DNA from: Anoxybacillus amylolyticus
GTDB taxonomy: Bacteria; Bacillota; Bacilli; Bacillales; Anoxybacillaceae
NCBI RefSeq assembly: GCF_001634285.1
Contig: NZ_CP015438.1
Location: 1,252,001-1,316,000 of the forward strand
Length of the DNA: 64,000 nucleotides
Direction of reading: 5' to 3'
Shown: positions 55,097-64,000 of the stretch, piece by piece
How the letters are laid out: each line of letters starts with the position of its first letter
Position numbering within the stretch: the first letter of the stretch is position 1
Translations under genes and position numbers: made by a program
The notes under the pieces: model-generated
What the model was told of the DNA's origin: nothing
Seen by the model: the letters and a program-made list of their open reading frames with translations, nothing else
Databases searched by the model: none

Positions 55097-55378
55097 GTGA
55101 ATTATTCGTACCCGTTTTCTTATGATTGGACAACGCAAGAAATTATCGATGTGATTAAATTTTTCGAAGCCGTCGAAACGGTCTATGAACATGGAATGGA
55201 ACGCGAACAGCTAATGAATCTGTACCGTCGGTTTAAAGAAATCGTTCCGAGCAAAAGCGAAGAGAAAAAGTGGTGTGATGAATTTGAAAAAACGAGCGGC
55301 TACTCGTCCTATCACGTTGTGAAAAAAGCGAAAGAAGCGAAAAATGGCGAGTGGATTCAGATGACTGAAAAAAATTAG
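55097..55378 (+). CDS. yktA: UPF0223 family protein YktA
   Basis: A 93-residue protein: [27 protein letters not shown] and [22 protein letters not shown] are typical UPF0223. Function unknown. GTG start with GGAGGTGATGTAG upstream. It follows the flavoprotein gene by 17 bp. yktB, its neighbour in B. subtilis, is missing. Confidence 0.85.
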   Translation: MNYSYPFSYDWTTQEIIDVIKFFEAVETVYEHGMEREQLMNLYRRFKEIVPSKSEEKKWCDEFEKTSGYSSYHVVKKAKEAKNGEWIQMTEKN

Positions 55379-55487
55379 ACGAATGCACAAATTTGTTGCA
55401 TAGCCTCCTTTCCTTACATAATATATATAAACACTATCAGAAAATTTTGTGATTTTCCAAAAGAAAGGGAAAGGGGTGCTTCTGTTA

Positions 55488-55676
55488 ATGAAAAAAACAG
55501 TCAATTCGGTAAAACGGACAGACGGCGAAAAGCGGATGGCAGTTCTTAAGCTTGAGTTAGATTATGAGTTGGCAACCCTTTATGATGCGATGATGGAAAA
55601 TGATGAAGAGAAGAAAAAAGAATGTAAGCGAAAATTAGAAAAGCTACGTCAAGAACTTATGCGTCTTCAACTATAA
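55488..55676 (+). CDS. Small charged protein (YkzI-like position)
   Basis: A 62-residue, strongly charged, helical protein ending KKKECKRKLEKLRQELMRLQL. It lies between yktA and suhB, where B. subtilis has ykzI; I cannot confirm orthology. ATG 55488 is preferred, with GTG 55476 as an alternative; AAGGGG lies at 55471-55476. Confidence 0.6.
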   Translation: MKKTVNSVKRTDGEKRMAVLKLELDYELATLYDAMMENDEEKKKECKRKLEKLRQELMRLQL

Positions 55677-55801
55677 ACAAACGAACTGGCGAACCATATG
55701 ATACGGTTCGTTTTTTCTTGCAGAATGTGCCAACTTGCACTATTCTAATGTATATTCGTACATAAAAAAATATGATGATTTTTTCGATAGGAGTTGGAAA
55801 A

Positions 55802-56590
55802 ATGAATTGGCAACAAATCGATGAATGTGCCCGAGCATGGCTGAAAGAAGCAGGCGCTCGCATTCGAGAAACGTTTGCGCAGCAATTGACGATACAAACG
55901 AAATCGAATCGAAAAGATTTAGTTACAAACGTCGACAAAGAAACGGAGCAATTTTTCATTGCACACATAAAAAACAAATTCCCACAACATCGCGTGCTTG
56001 GCGAAGAAGGATTTGGCGATGATATAGGGGCATTGGATGGGACGGTTTGGATTATCGACCCGATTGATGGGACGATGAATTTTATCCACCAACAACGAAA
56101 TTTTGCGATTTCCATTGGCATTTTTCACAATGGCGTCGGTCAACTTGGCTATATTTACGATGTTGTACATGACGAACTATATTCTGCACAAAAAGGAAAA
56201 GGCGCATTTTTAAACGACTCTCCCCTTCCACGATTGCAGCCGGTATCTATTTCCGAAGCGATTATTTCGCTAAATACGACGTGGGTGATTGACAATGCCC
56301 GCATTGATCCATCTATATTAACGCCGCTTGTGAAAGCCGTGCGCGGGACGCGGTCATACGGTTCGGCAGCGTTAGAAATGGCGTATGTCGCAGCCGGAAG
56401 GTTAGATGCGTACATGACGATGCGATTGTCGCCTTGGGATTTTGCTGGGGGGCTTATCATTGTCGAAGAAGTTGGTGGCGTGGTGACAAATATTTATGGT
56501 GAACCACTTCAATTGCTTGAACAAAACTCTGTGTTAGTCGCTAAACCAGGACTTCATAAACAAATTGTGAAGCAATATATTCGAAAATAA
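55802..56590 (+). CDS. suhB: Inositol-1-monophosphatase family protein
   Basis: A 262-residue Mg2+-dependent phosphatase. GEEGFGDD, IIDPIDGTMNFIH and SPWDFAGGLIIVEEVGG are the three metal/substrate motifs of the family. It corresponds to B. subtilis yktC. AGGAGTT precedes ATG 55802. Ends in a convergent terminator with ylaF. Confidence 0.88.
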   Translation: MNWQQIDECARAWLKEAGARIRETFAQQLTIQTKSNRKDLVTNVDKETEQFFIAHIKNKFPQHRVLGEEGFGDDIGALDGTVWIIDPIDGTMNFIHQQRNFAISIGIFHNGVGQLGYIYDVVHDELYSAQKGKGAFLNDSPLPRLQPVSISEAIISLNTTWVIDNARIDPSILTPLVKAVRGTRSYGSAALEMAYVAAGRLDAYMTMRLSPWDFAGGLIIVEEVGGVVTNIYGEPLQLLEQNSVLVAKPGLHKQIVKQYIRK

Positions 56591-56619
56591 AATCGGGACA
56601 AGCGTTTCATGTCCCGATT
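56591..56619. terminator. Convergent terminator suhB / ylaF
   Basis: AATCGGGACA / TGTCCCGATT with a 9-base loop. Confidence 0.7.
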
Positions 56620-56803
56620 ATAACATGCCTTTTTCACGCATCCGTTTTTTCGTGATGAATCCGATTCCCATAATAAGCACAAAAGCAACGATAGAAATGA
56701 TAACGCCGATTGTAATCTGTTCGGCAATAAAAATACCGATTGCCATAATCGACGAAGCAGCCAAAATCGCAAACAACAAAAACACGGGCTGAATCGATTT
56801 CAT
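56618..56803 (-). CDS. ylaF: YlaF-family small membrane protein (DUF5325)
   Basis: A 61-residue protein of two membrane helices (PVFLLFAILAASSIMAIGIFIA and ITIGVIISIVAFVLIMGIGFI) with a basic C-terminus. Size, topology and place before typA fit YlaF/DUF5325. Function unknown. GGGGATTTTC precedes ATG 56803. Confidence 0.75.
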   Translation of the reverse strand: MKSIQPVFLLFAILAASSIMAIGIFIAEQITIGVIISIVAFVLIMGIGFITKKRMREKGML

Positions 56804-56920
56804 GAAAATCCCCTCTCTCGTCTTCTCTTTTCCTTTTTCAGTTTACAGGAAAACATTCCGCTTTTCTATCCTCTTTATGATATAATAAACGAGCAATTTA
56901 CGTACAGGAGGATGAAACTG

Positions 56921-58771
56921 TTGAATGAAGTGAAACGGCGAGAAGATCTTCGGAATATTGCCATTATCGCTCATGTCGATCATGGCAAAACAACGTTAGT
57001 CGATCAGTTGTTGCGCCAATCAGGGACGTTCCGTGCAAATGAACAAGTACAAGAACGTGCGCTTGACCGCAATGACTTAGAAAGAGAACGTGGCATTACT
57101 ATTTTGGCGAAAAACACCGCGATTCATTATAAAGATGCACGCATTAACATTTTAGACACGCCAGGACATGCCGATTTTGGGGGAGAAGTAGAACGGATTA
57201 TGCGGTTAGTGGACGGGGTGCTGCTTGTTGTTGATGCGTATGAGGGCTGCATGCCGCAGACGCGCTTCGTGCTGAAAAAAGCGCTGGAGCAGCAGTTGAC
57301 ACCGATTGTCGTTGTTAATAAAATTGACCGCGAATTTGCTCGCCCGGAAGAAGTCGTCGATGAAGTCATTGACTTATTTATTGAACTAGGGGCAACAGAA
57401 GAACAGCTAGAGTTTCCGGTCGTTTACGCTTCTGCATTAAACGGTACGGCAAGCTTAGACCCCTATCAGCAAGAAAGCGATATGACGGTGCTATTTGAAA
57501 CGATTATGGAGCACATTCCTGCTCCTGTCGATAACCGAACGGAACCGCTACAATTTCAAGTCGCGCTGCTTGATTATAACGACTATGTCGGTCGAATTGG
57601 GATTGGGCGCGTGTTTCGTGGCACGATTAAAGTCGGTCAGCAAGTGGCGTTAATGAAGTTAGATGGGTCGGTGAAGACGTTTCGGGTGACGAAATTGTTT
57701 GGCTTCATTGGATTAAAACGCATCGAAATTACGGAAGCAGAAGCTGGGGATATTATTGCTGTTTCAGGAATGGAAGACATTAACGTCGGGGAAACAGTAT
57801 GCCCGATTGAACATCAAGAGGCGTTGCCAACGTTACGAATTGATGAACCGACGTTAAAAATGACATTTTTAGTGAATAGTAGCCCGTTTGCTGGTCGAGA
57901 AGGAAAATACGTCACCGCTCGTAAAATAGAAGAACGGCTTCGCACACAGCTTGAGACCGACGTGAGTTTGCGCGTGGAGCCGACCGAATCGCCGGACGCG
58001 TGGATTGTTTCAGGTCGGGGGGAATTGCATTTATCCATTTTAATCGAAAATATGCGGCGTGAAGGGTTTGAGCTACAAGTGTCCAAACCGGAAGTCATTA
58101 TGAAAGAGGTAGATGGCGTGCTTTGTGAGCCGATGGAGCGCGTGCAAATTGACATTCCGGAAGAGTATACGGGGGCGATTATGGAATCTCTCGGTATGCG
58201 TAAAGGGGAAATGGTCGATATGGTCCATCAAGAAAATGGACAAGTCCGCCTTATTTTCCTAGTGCCAGCACGCGGGTTAATCGGCTATCGCACCGAATTT
58301 ATGTCGTTGACGCGAGGGTACGGCATTTTAAACCATTCATTTGACCATTACGCGCCAGTGCAAAAAGGGTTTGTTGGTGGACGACGCCAAGGGGTGCTTA
58401 TTTCGATGGAAACGGGCAAGGCGACTGCCTATGGAATTATGCAGATCGAAGACCGCGGCACGATTTTTGTGGAGCCAGGAACAGAAGTGTATGAAGGAAT
58501 GATTGTTGGGGAGCATACGCGTGAAAACGATTTAGTCGTGAACGTTTGTAAAGTCAAACACGCGACAAATATTCGTTCGGCGACGAAAGAGCAGACGGTG
58601 ACGATGAAAAAGCCGCGCATCATGACGCTCGAAGAGGCGCTTGAATATTTAAATGACGATGAATATTGTGAAGTGACGCCGCAATCGATTCGCTTGCGCA
58701 AGAAGATTTTAGATAAGAACGAGCGTGAGAAGTTAGCGAAGAAAAAGAAAGCGGCGGAACAGGCGAAATAA
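56921..58771 (+). CDS. typA: Ribosome-associated GTPase TypA/BipA
   Basis: A 616-residue translational GTPase: G1 [16 protein letters not shown]3 DTPGHADF, G4 NKID, then EF-G-like domains and the BipA C-terminal domain. It binds ribosomes under stress and assists large-subunit assembly. AGGAGG at 56906-56911 touches ATG 56912 but lies 9 nt before TTG 56921, so the TTG is favoured. TATAAT at 56881-56886 is a clear -10 element. Confidence 0.92.
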   Translation: MNEVKRREDLRNIAIIAHVDHGKTTLVDQLLRQSGTFRANEQVQERALDRNDLERERGITILAKNTAIHYKDARINILDTPGHADFGGEVERIMRLVDGVLLVVDAYEGCMPQTRFVLKKALEQQLTPIVVVNKIDREFARPEEVVDEVIDLFIELGATEEQLEFPVVYASALNGTASLDPYQQESDMTVLFETIMEHIPAPVDNRTEPLQFQVALLDYNDYVGRIGIGRVFRGTIKVGQQVALMKLDGSVKTFRVTKLFGFIGLKRIEITEAEAGDIIAVSGMEDINVGETVCPIEHQEALPTLRIDEPTLKMTFLVNSSPFAGREGKYVTARKIEERLRTQLETDVSLRVEPTESPDAWIVSGRGELHLSILIENMRREGFELQVSKPEVIMKEVDGVLCEPMERVQIDIPEEYTGAIMESLGMRKGEMVDMVHQENGQVRLIFLVPARGLIGYRTEFMSLTRGYGILNHSFDHYAPVQKGFVGGRRQGVLISMETGKATAYGIMQIEDRGTIFVEPGTEVYEGMIVGEHTRENDLVVNVCKVKHATNIRSATKEQTVTMKKPRIMTLEEALEYLNDDEYCEVTPQSIRLRKKILDKNEREKLAKKKKAAEQAK

Positions 58772-58783
58772 GGGGGAGATAAC

Positions 58784-59098
58784 ATGTTAGAGCGGCTTTC
58801 CTTCTTTGCATCGCTATACGAAGTGCATACGAACCCGAAGCAAGGGATGTGGCTGTTGTATATTACAGTGCTCATTTTATCTGCCATTGTGTATCGGCTT
58901 GGGTTTGCGAAAAAACTGCCTGTACTAAAAAACGTCATCATTTACGTGCTCTTGGCGTTAGGCTGTACCATTTTAACATTTTTTGCTGTCTTTTTGCCTA
59001 TTGCGGAAGGGTTAGTTGTCGCCGCGCTTATTTTAACGATTTATAAAATTCGCCTACATCAAGCGAAAAAACAAAATACAAATAACGGTGTTGATTAA
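58784..59098 (+). CDS. ylaH: YlaH-family membrane protein
   Basis: A 104-residue protein with three membrane helices ([55 protein letters not shown]). [23 protein letters not shown] is the family start. Same place behind typA as in B. subtilis. Function unknown. GGGGGAG precedes ATG 58784, 12 bp after typA. Confidence 0.85.
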   Translation: MLERLSFFASLYEVHTNPKQGMWLLYITVLILSAIVYRLGFAKKLPVLKNVIIYVLLALGCTILTFFAVFLPIAEGLVVAALILTIYKIRLHQAKKQNTNNGVD

Positions 59099-59146
59099 AA
59101 AAATGCAGTGTTGTGCGGCGCAAACAGAAAATAAGGCGGTGATGGA

Positions 59147-59437
59147 ATGAAGTCATTGCAAGACGCCCTTTATAATTGGCTGACGATTCAAGTCGTTGCC
59201 GATGCGCGACCGGAGGACACAGCTGCACAAGACACAGCTGCTTTTTTCCGCGCTATTTTACAAATTGACTTTCACGTTACAGACATAAACGTCGTGAAAG
59301 AGGATCTGATGTATACGATTCACTATAAAAAAGAAGGCGAGTGGAAAACGGCGCGTTTTCCGGTAGAATTGATTGAAGTTATGCTTGAACAAATCGAACG
59401 AGAGCCTGAGAAATATATTAACTACCCGACGACGTAA
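59147..59437 (+). CDS. Hypothetical 96-residue protein
   Basis: A soluble, acidic protein (MKSLQDALYNWLTIQVVADARPEDTAAQD) with mixed alpha/beta character. No family recognised. AAGGCGG precedes ATG 59147. It lies between ylaH and ylaI and shares a terminator with ylaI. Confidence 0.7.
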   Translation: MKSLQDALYNWLTIQVVADARPEDTAAQDTAAFFRAILQIDFHVTDINVVKEDLMYTIHYKKEGEWKTARFPVELIEVMLEQIEREPEKYINYPTT

Positions 59438-59438
59438 C

Positions 59439-59469
59439 AAAAGCACCGTGCATCATGCGCGGTGCTTTT
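59439..59469. terminator. Convergent terminator before ylaI
   Basis: AAAAGCACCG / CGGTGCTTTT with a small loop; A and T tracts on the two sides suit both strands. Confidence 0.8.
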
Positions 59470-59668
59470 ACCAATCTTCGTGCGTCGTTGCGGAACGATA
59501 GATGCGAAATTTGCCAGTTGCAAGACGCGCCTTTGTTTTTTCGGCAATTCGTTCATAGCACGTATCGCACATATACGTATGAATCGGGCGGTTGCGTAAC
59601 CGCTTAGCTAATAACGACTCATCGTCAATGACATTTAGTTGATCGCAAAGAACACATTTTACCCTCAT
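59468..59668 (-). CDS. ylaI: YlaI zinc-binding protein (DUF2197)
   Basis: A 66-residue protein: MRVKCVLCDQLNVIDDESLL and AKRLRNRPIHTYMCDTCYERI. CVLC and CDTC form a zinc ribbon. Matches B. subtilis YlaI in sequence and place. Function unknown. GAGGTG precedes ATG 59668. Confidence 0.85.
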   Translation of the reverse strand: MRVKCVLCDQLNVIDDESLLAKRLRNRPIHTYMCDTCYERIAEKTKARLATGKFRIYRSATTHEDW

Positions 59669-59771
59669 CGCACACCTCATTGCTACATTATGTTTTGATT
59701 ATATCATTTTTCTTTGCAACTTTGGAGAAAATAGGTATGATAAAATTATCACTATGTAGGAGGTGTTTTTT

Positions 59772-60227
59772 TTGGCTAATGAGGTAGAACAAACGTTAAT
59801 TGAGCCGCTTTTTCAAGCGCTACAAAAAGAACGGTTTGTCACGATTGCCACGATTGATCATGAAACGGGCGGACCGAACGTGAGCGCGATTTCGTGGATA
59901 TATGCACCGAGCGAAAAGCGCCTTTATTTTGCCGTCGATAACCGTTCACGTATCGTGCAAAACATTCAAAAAAACCCATTGGTTGTTATCACGTTAATTG
60001 CGAACGAATCGACGTATTCAATTAGCGGAAAAGCACACGTCAAAATCGAGAAAATGGAAGGAGTTCCGCTCAAACTAGCGCTTGTCGAAATCGAGATTAC
60101 CGAAGTGCGGGATGTCATGTTTTATGGCGCGAAAATTTCTGTCGAGCCGAAGTACGAAAAAACGTACGATGCTCAAGCGGCAGCGAAATTGGACAATCAA
60201 GTAATGACCGCCTTAAGAAACGCCTAA
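59772..60227 (+). CDS. Pyridoxamine 5'-phosphate oxidase family (FMN split-barrel) protein
   Basis: A 151-residue protein: LFQALQKERFVTIATIDHETGGPNVSAISWIYAPSEKRLYFAVD is the split-barrel flavin fold seen in PNPOx-like proteins. It could bind FMN or F420-like cofactors; the substrate is unknown. AGGAGG at 59758-59763 is 8 nt from TTG 59772, which is taken as start. Confidence 0.75.
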   Translation: MANEVEQTLIEPLFQALQKERFVTIATIDHETGGPNVSAISWIYAPSEKRLYFAVDNRSRIVQNIQKNPLVVITLIANESTYSISGKAHVKIEKMEGVPLKLALVEIEITEVRDVMFYGAKISVEPKYEKTYDAQAAAKLDNQVMTALRNA

Positions 60228-60252
60228 AAACAGATGGGATGATTGACCAATA

Positions 60253-60285
60253 AAAAAGAGCTTAGCCGATGGCTAGGCTCTCATT
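60253..60285. terminator. Convergent terminator before ylaJ
   Basis: AGAGC-T-TAGCC / GGCTA-G-GCTCT with GAT loop; on the minus strand TTTTTTATTGG follows, so it mainly serves ylaJ. Confidence 0.8.
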
Positions 60286-60865
60286 TATTTAAATAGTCGT
60301 TCGACTGTTTATTTTGTCCGTTGTGTAACTGTTTTTCTTCTGTTTTATTCAGTTCGGCGTTATTTTCTTTGGTTGGTGCTGGATTTTTTGTTTGCAGAAA
60401 ATCGCTAGGGATTTCTGGCATGACACGGCTGACGATAGCCGCCAATTCGTTCATCACTGATTGCACAGGGCGCCCGTTATCTACTTGGCGGGCGATGTTT
60501 TTGAACCGTGTATATAAATCAGGATCAGCGATAATGATCGCATTGGCGCCATACGGGTCTTTTTGTAAACTCTCGGCGACGGAATATTTCACCGTTCCGA
60601 CACGCGAGCGGTCAATGTTATCATTTACATCAATACCGACGACCGCATATTTGCCGACCACAAGAACCGTCGCATCCTCCACGTTTGGGACGCGGTTCGC
60701 TAAATCGGCCAAATGGTGAGCAATTTGCTGCCCGGATTTCGTTTGCACCTTTTCGTTGACGGTATTTTTGACTCGGACGAGCGACTCATTAGGGGACCGT
60801 TGCTCTCCGATGCTGCAGCTTGTTAAAAGAAAGAAAGCCGCCATAAAAACGTAAAAACGTTTCAT
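60281..60865 (-). CDS. ylaJ: YhcN/YlaJ family sporulation lipoprotein
   Basis: A 194-residue lipoprotein. The signal peptide MKRFYVFMAAFFLLTSCS has the lipobox LTSC. The YhcN/YlaJ domain follows (VEDATVLVVGKYAVVGIDVN and SVAESLQKDPYGANAIIIADPDL), then a polar tail rich in N, K and Q. The family belongs to the inner spore membrane and influences germination. GAGGTG stands 6 nt before ATG 60865. Confidence 0.87.
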   Translation of the reverse strand: MKRFYVFMAAFFLLTSCSIGEQRSPNESLVRVKNTVNEKVQTKSGQQIAHHLADLANRVPNVEDATVLVVGKYAVVGIDVNDNIDRSRVGTVKYSVAESLQKDPYGANAIIIADPDLYTRFKNIARQVDNGRPVQSVMNELAAIVSRVMPEIPSDFLQTKNPAPTKENNAELNKTEEKQLHNGQNKQSNDYLNK

Positions 60866-60993
60866 CTTTGACACCTCGTTCTGTTTTTAATTTTATTTTG
60901 TGGCCAACCTTCTATCTTTATACGTTCCTTCATACTATATAACAACAATCCCGTCCAAAGCGAACATATTAAATGAAATGGGGGCGTGGGAAT

Positions 60994-62325
60994 TTGGGCG
61001 ATAAAATATATGTGCTCGATACAAATGTGCTCTTACAAGATCCTTATTCTATTTTTTCTTTTGAAGATAACGAAGTCGTTATCCCTGCGGTTGTATTAGA
61101 AGAAGTGGATTCAAAAAAACGATATATGGATGAAGTTGGTAGAAATGCGCGGCAAGTATCGAAGTTAATTGATCGTCTGCGCGAAAACGGGAAATTGCAT
61201 GAAAAAATTTTGCTCGATAACGGAGGCGTACTCCGCATTGAATTAAATCATCGCTCGTTTCAGCAGCTGCAAGATATTTTTGTGGAAAAAACGAATGATA
61301 ATCGTATTTTAGCAGTCGCGAAAAATTTAGCGCTTGAAGAACAAGAAAAAGAAGATGGTCGCTCGGTCATTTTAGTAAGCAAAGATGCTCTCGTTCGTGT
61401 CAAAGCAGACGCAATTGGTTTGCAAGCAGAAGATTTTTTAAACGATCGAGTGGTTGATATTGAGCATATTTACACTGGATTTTTAGAGCTATATATTCAT
61501 ACGGAACATTTAAGCCGTTTTTATGAAAAAGGGGAGCTCGTGCTCTCGGAAATTGCCAATCACCCGTTTTATCCGAACCAATTTATCATTATGAAAGATG
61601 CGCTTGGCAGTTCGTCTTCTGCTGTCGGCATTGTTGACCATACAGGGAAAAAAGTGAAGAAGCTCACGTTTCCTCATGAGCATGTTTGGGGAATCCGTCC
61701 GCGTAACGTCCAACAAACGATGGCATTTGAATTGTTAATGCGCGAAGACTTGCCGCTCGTTACATTAATTGGGAAGGCAGGCACAGGAAAAACGCTGCTG
61801 GCGTTAGCTGCTGGGCTCATGCAGACAGAAGATCTCGGTAAATACAAAAAGCTACTTGTTGCGCGCCCAATTGTCCCTGTCGGCAAAGATATCGGCTTTT
61901 TGCCGGGGGAAAAACAAGAAAAACTACGTCCATGGATGCAGCCGATTTTCGATAATTTGGAGTATTTATTTAACACGAAAAAACCGGGGGAACTTGATGC
62001 GATTTTAGCCGGGATGAGTTCCATTGAAGTAGAGGCACTTACGTATATACGCGGTCGCAGTTTGCCGGAGCAGTTTATTATTATAGACGAGGCGCAAAAT
62101 TTAACGAAGCATGAAGTGAAAACCATTTTAACGCGCGTTGGGGAAAAGAGCAAAATTATTTTAATGGGCGATCCAGAACAAATCGATCATCCATATTTAG
62201 ATGAATACAACAACGGGTTAACGTATGTCGTTGAAACATTTAAAGACCAAAAAATTGCTGGGCATGTTCGGTTGATTAAAGGGGAGCGTTCGGGATTGGC
62301 GCAGTTGGCCGCTGATTTATTGTAG
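60994..62325 (+). CDS. ylaK: PhoH-family PIN-ATPase YlaK (PhoH2)
   Basis: A 443-residue fusion of an N-terminal PIN nuclease domain (YVLDTNVLLQDPYSIFSFED, and AVAKNLALEEQ) and a C-terminal PhoH ATPase with Walker A GKAGTGKTLLALA near residue 265 and Walker B FIIIDEAQN. PhoH2 proteins are thought to unwind and cut RNA. The TTG at 60994 gives the start and length of B. subtilis YlaK; an earlier ATG 60973 is in frame. Confidence 0.92.
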   Translation: MGDKIYVLDTNVLLQDPYSIFSFEDNEVVIPAVVLEEVDSKKRYMDEVGRNARQVSKLIDRLRENGKLHEKILLDNGGVLRIELNHRSFQQLQDIFVEKTNDNRILAVAKNLALEEQEKEDGRSVILVSKDALVRVKADAIGLQAEDFLNDRVVDIEHIYTGFLELYIHTEHLSRFYEKGELVLSEIANHPFYPNQFIIMKDALGSSSSAVGIVDHTGKKVKKLTFPHEHVWGIRPRNVQQTMAFELLMREDLPLVTLIGKAGTGKTLLALAAGLMQTEDLGKYKKLLVARPIVPVGKDIGFLPGEKQEKLRPWMQPIFDNLEYLFNTKKPGELDAILAGMSSIEVEALTYIRGRSLPEQFIIIDEAQNLTKHEVKTILTRVGEKSKIILMGDPEQIDHPYLDEYNNGLTYVVETFKDQKIAGHVRLIKGERSGLAQLAADLL

Positions 62326-62346
62326 GCTGTCCTAGTTGGACAGCCT
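62324..62346 (+). terminator. Hairpin after ylaK
   Basis: AGGCTGTCC-TAGTT-GGACAGCCT, perfect 9-bp stem overlapping the stop codon; no T-run follows, so its strength is doubtful. Confidence 0.5.
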
Positions 62347-62354
62347 CGTTGTCG

Positions 62355-62852
62355 CTAGCGAACGATGAATTGCCGGACGTGTGTAATCGGTTGCTCTCGG
62401 TTAGAGCCGTCGCCGAAATAAAGATGAATAGGTCCGTCTTCTTTTATCGGTTTTCCTTCTTTTGAAAAACAAAGGATGACGTCGTACGCTTTTTCAATCG
62501 GGATTTCAACATCGCCGTTTTCCGTGGCGATGACGAACGTTGTTGCATCTGGAAGCACCTCAGCGTTTTGTAAAAACGGAGCAAGCCGCATGATAAACGT
62601 TCCGGTAAGTAGTTTTTCTTTAGCAAACGTTTTCTCTGTTTTTAACGTTGGTGGAAAGACGGCTCCTTCTTGAATTTCGCGATCCCAATATGCAGATATT
62701 TTTTGAATATCTTCCTCTTCTTTCGTTTGATCAACGGGAGTTCCAGAAAAATACGCCTCTAGCTCTACTTTCCGATCATCAAAAATCCAGACGCTAGGGT
62801 CGAGCGTAATCGGAAATTTCACTTTTCCTTTAATTGGAATAATACGATCCAC
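62355..62852 (-). CDS. ylaL: YlaL-like protein of unknown function
   Basis: A 165-residue protein starting MDRIIPIKGKVKFPITLDPS with VWIFDDRKVEL following. Place between ylaK and ylaN and the N-terminal sequence fit B. subtilis YlaL as I recall it. No motif with known function. GGGAGG precedes ATG 62852. Glutaminase ylaM, next in B. subtilis, is missing. Confidence 0.7.
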   Translation of the reverse strand: MDRIIPIKGKVKFPITLDPSVWIFDDRKVELEAYFSGTPVDQTKEEEDIQKISAYWDREIQEGAVFPPTLKTEKTFAKEKLLTGTFIMRLAPFLQNAEVLPDATTFVIATENGDVEIPIEKAYDVILCFSKEGKPIKEDGPIHLYFGDGSNREQPITHVRQFIVR

Positions 62853-62918
62853 TCTGTCTCCCTCCTTTCTTCCATATTTCCCTTTGTTTTAAGCAGCGAA
62901 AAATGACACTATTTTTAG

Positions 62919-62924
62919 TATAAT
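62919..62924 (+). promoter_or_regulatory. -10 box upstream of ylaN
   Basis: TATAAT within TAGTATAATGAT, about 112 bp before the ylaN start; no clear -35. The leader between has no further feature that I can name. Confidence 0.4.
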
Positions 62925-63035
62925 GATAAGTAAAGGATTTGTCATGTGAAAGCGGTGGCAATGGTTTCGTCTTGCAAAATTTCTCGATTCACGATAAGAT
63001 TTAAAGAAGGATTAGGGGAGAACGGAGGGATCAAC

Positions 63036-63323
63036 GTGACGGACGAAACGATTAATTATCGTGAAAAAGCGTACGCGCTTCTAAAAGCGGATGCGGATAA
63101 AATTGTGAAACTCATTCAAGTACAACTGGACAATTTAACGATGCCCCAGTGTCCTCTCTATGAAGAAGTGCTCGACACGCAAATGTTCGGACTATCGCGG
63201 GAAATCGACTTTGCTGTTCGCTTAGGGCTTGTCGATGACAAGGAAGGAAAAGCACTTCTTGACTCGTTAGAACGGGAGTTGTCCGTGCTTCATGAAGCTT
63301 CAACAAAAAAACGCGTACGATAA
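63036..63323 (+). CDS. ylaN: YlaN, iron-homeostasis protein acting with Fur
   Basis: A 95-residue protein (UPF0358): [24 protein letters not shown] and [27 protein letters not shown] are diagnostic. In B. subtilis YlaN is needed when iron is scarce and binds Fur. GGAGGG stands 6 nt before GTG 63036; the frame is open to 62946 but without a ribosome binding site. Ends in a terminator. Confidence 0.88.
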   Translation: MTDETINYREKAYALLKADADKIVKLIQVQLDNLTMPQCPLYEEVLDTQMFGLSREIDFAVRLGLVDDKEGKALLDSLERELSVLHEASTKKRVR

Positions 63324-63332
63324 CGATAACTA

Positions 63333-63372
63333 ACTCAAACGGTTGAAGATAGCACCAATCGTTTGAGTTTTT
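63333..63372 (+). terminator. Terminator of ylaN
   Basis: AACTCAAACG / CGTTTGAGTT around an 18-base loop with inner pairing, followed by TTTTGTG. Confidence 0.75.
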
Positions 63373-63443
63373 GTGTTTTTAGAAGGAAAATAAAAATGGG
63401 ATGCGAAATAGTATAAGTACAACATCAGTAAGGAAGAGGGAAG

Positions 63444-64000
63444 ATGGAGAAACAACTCATTCGAAACATCATGAAATCATACGACTATCCGCTCATTATT
63501 TCTGTTTGGATGTTAGCGATTTTTGGCTTAATTATGGTGTATAGCTCCAGTATGGTGTCAGCTGTAACACGATTTGGTGTACCGAGCGATTATTTTTATG
63601 AAAAGCAAAAACTATGGCTTATCGCTTCTGTGGCGTTCTTCCTCCTTTCAGCGATAATCCCTTACAAAATATTGTTAAGAAAAAAAGTGGTAAAAGTAAT
63701 TTTTGTTATTTCTCCGTTGATGCTCATTGCTGTTGATTTCATTGGTCATACAGCTAATAACGCGACTAGCTGGTTTAGATTTGGTTTTTTTAGTGTACAG
63801 CCAGCAGAGCTTGTGAAACTCGGTTTGATTGTTTATTTAGCAGCAGCATTTGCCAATAAGCAAAGAAGAATGGAGCAATCAATAAAAGGGCAGCTATTCC
63901 CTATTTACTATACGCTAGGCATTTGTTTTTTAATAGCAATTCAGCCTGATTTCGGGACAGCGATGATTGTGTTGTTGATTGCGTCGTGCATTATTTTATC
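63444..64000 (+). CDS. ftsW: Cell division protein FtsW, SEDS family (3' end outside window)
   Basis: The first 185 residues of a SEDS peptidoglycan polymerase, cut by the window end. Membrane helices start at PLIISVWMLAIFGLIMVYSSS; SWFRFGFFSVQPAELVKLGLIVYLA and IAIQPDFGTAMIVLLIA are SEDS signatures. Position after ylaN fits ftsW rather than rodA or spoVE. GGAAGAGGG precedes ATG 63444. Confidence 0.9.
   Translation, partial: MEKQLIRNIMKSYDYPLIISVWMLAIFGLIMVYSSSMVSAVTRFGVPSDYFYEKQKLWLIASVAFFLLSAIIPYKILLRKKVVKVIFVISPLMLIAVDFIGHTANNATSWFRFGFFSVQPAELVKLGLIVYLAAAFANKQRRMEQSIKGQLFPIYYTLGICFLIAIQPDFGTAMIVLLIASCIIL

Overview
The window reads as chromosome of a moderately thermophilic, spore-forming Bacillaceae, most likely Anoxybacillus or a close Geobacillus relative. 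Reasons: strong AGGAGG-type ribosome binding sites, many TTG/GTG starts, a spore germination receptor operon, pyruvate dehydrogenase proteins that I recall as almost identical to those of Geobacillus stearothermophilus, and a gene order that follows Bacillus subtilis patA-cheV-ykyB-ykuE-ykuF-ykuI-ykuJ-abbA-ykuL-dapH-dapL-ykuS-rnjA-rpoY-ykrA-def-ykyA-pdhABCD-SR1-speA-yktA-suhB-ylaF-typA-ylaH-ylaI-ylaJ-ylaK-ylaL-ylaN-ftsW. All homology statements come from memory of families, not from a search.

Layout. 1-6340: a fatty/organic acid activation and oxidation cluster (end of an acyl-CoA dehydrogenase, SDR, acyl-CoA ligase, TetR regulator, a frameshifted phosphotransferase, a ComB-family phosphatase, a quinone oxidoreductase), with a perfect 16-bp operator-like palindrome. 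6366-7935: a complete IS4-family element that has landed inside a bidirectional terminator, leaving an 11-bp target duplication. 7942-16463: patA, a small IDEAL protein, CorA, a LOG-like protein, a 14-TM MFS exporter, a six-repeat lectin-like propeller protein, a KinB-like kinase and a DUF1906 protein.

16573-25764: a signalling block: CheV, an Hpt-REC-GGDEF-REC diguanylate cyclase, a membrane-anchored HEAT-repeat protein, a processive family 2 glycosyltransferase, a CheY-like regulator and a large hybrid kinase. It looks like a cyclic-di-GMP-linked exopolysaccharide system and is absent from the B. subtilis order I recall. It is interrupted by a degenerate transposon remnant and by one copy of a 61-bp repeat whose other copy precedes the KinB-like kinase. 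25847-29502: gerA-type ABC germinant receptor. 30122-33749: ppx-ppk polyphosphate operon.

33757-43062: ykuE (Tat-exported phosphoesterase), fadH under a FadR box, ykuI (degenerate EAL receptor), small genes including abbA and darB, the acetyl-DAP lysine genes dapH-dapL, then rnjA-rpoY on the minus strand. 43255-43326 holds an apparently complete transcription unit for a 23-residue cationic amphipathic peptide. 43514-64000: ykrA, def, ykyA, pdhABCD, the dual-function sRNA SR1 with its SR1P peptide and two CcpN-type boxes, speA, and the yla region ending in a partial ftsW. No tRNA, rRNA, CRISPR array or prophage was seen.
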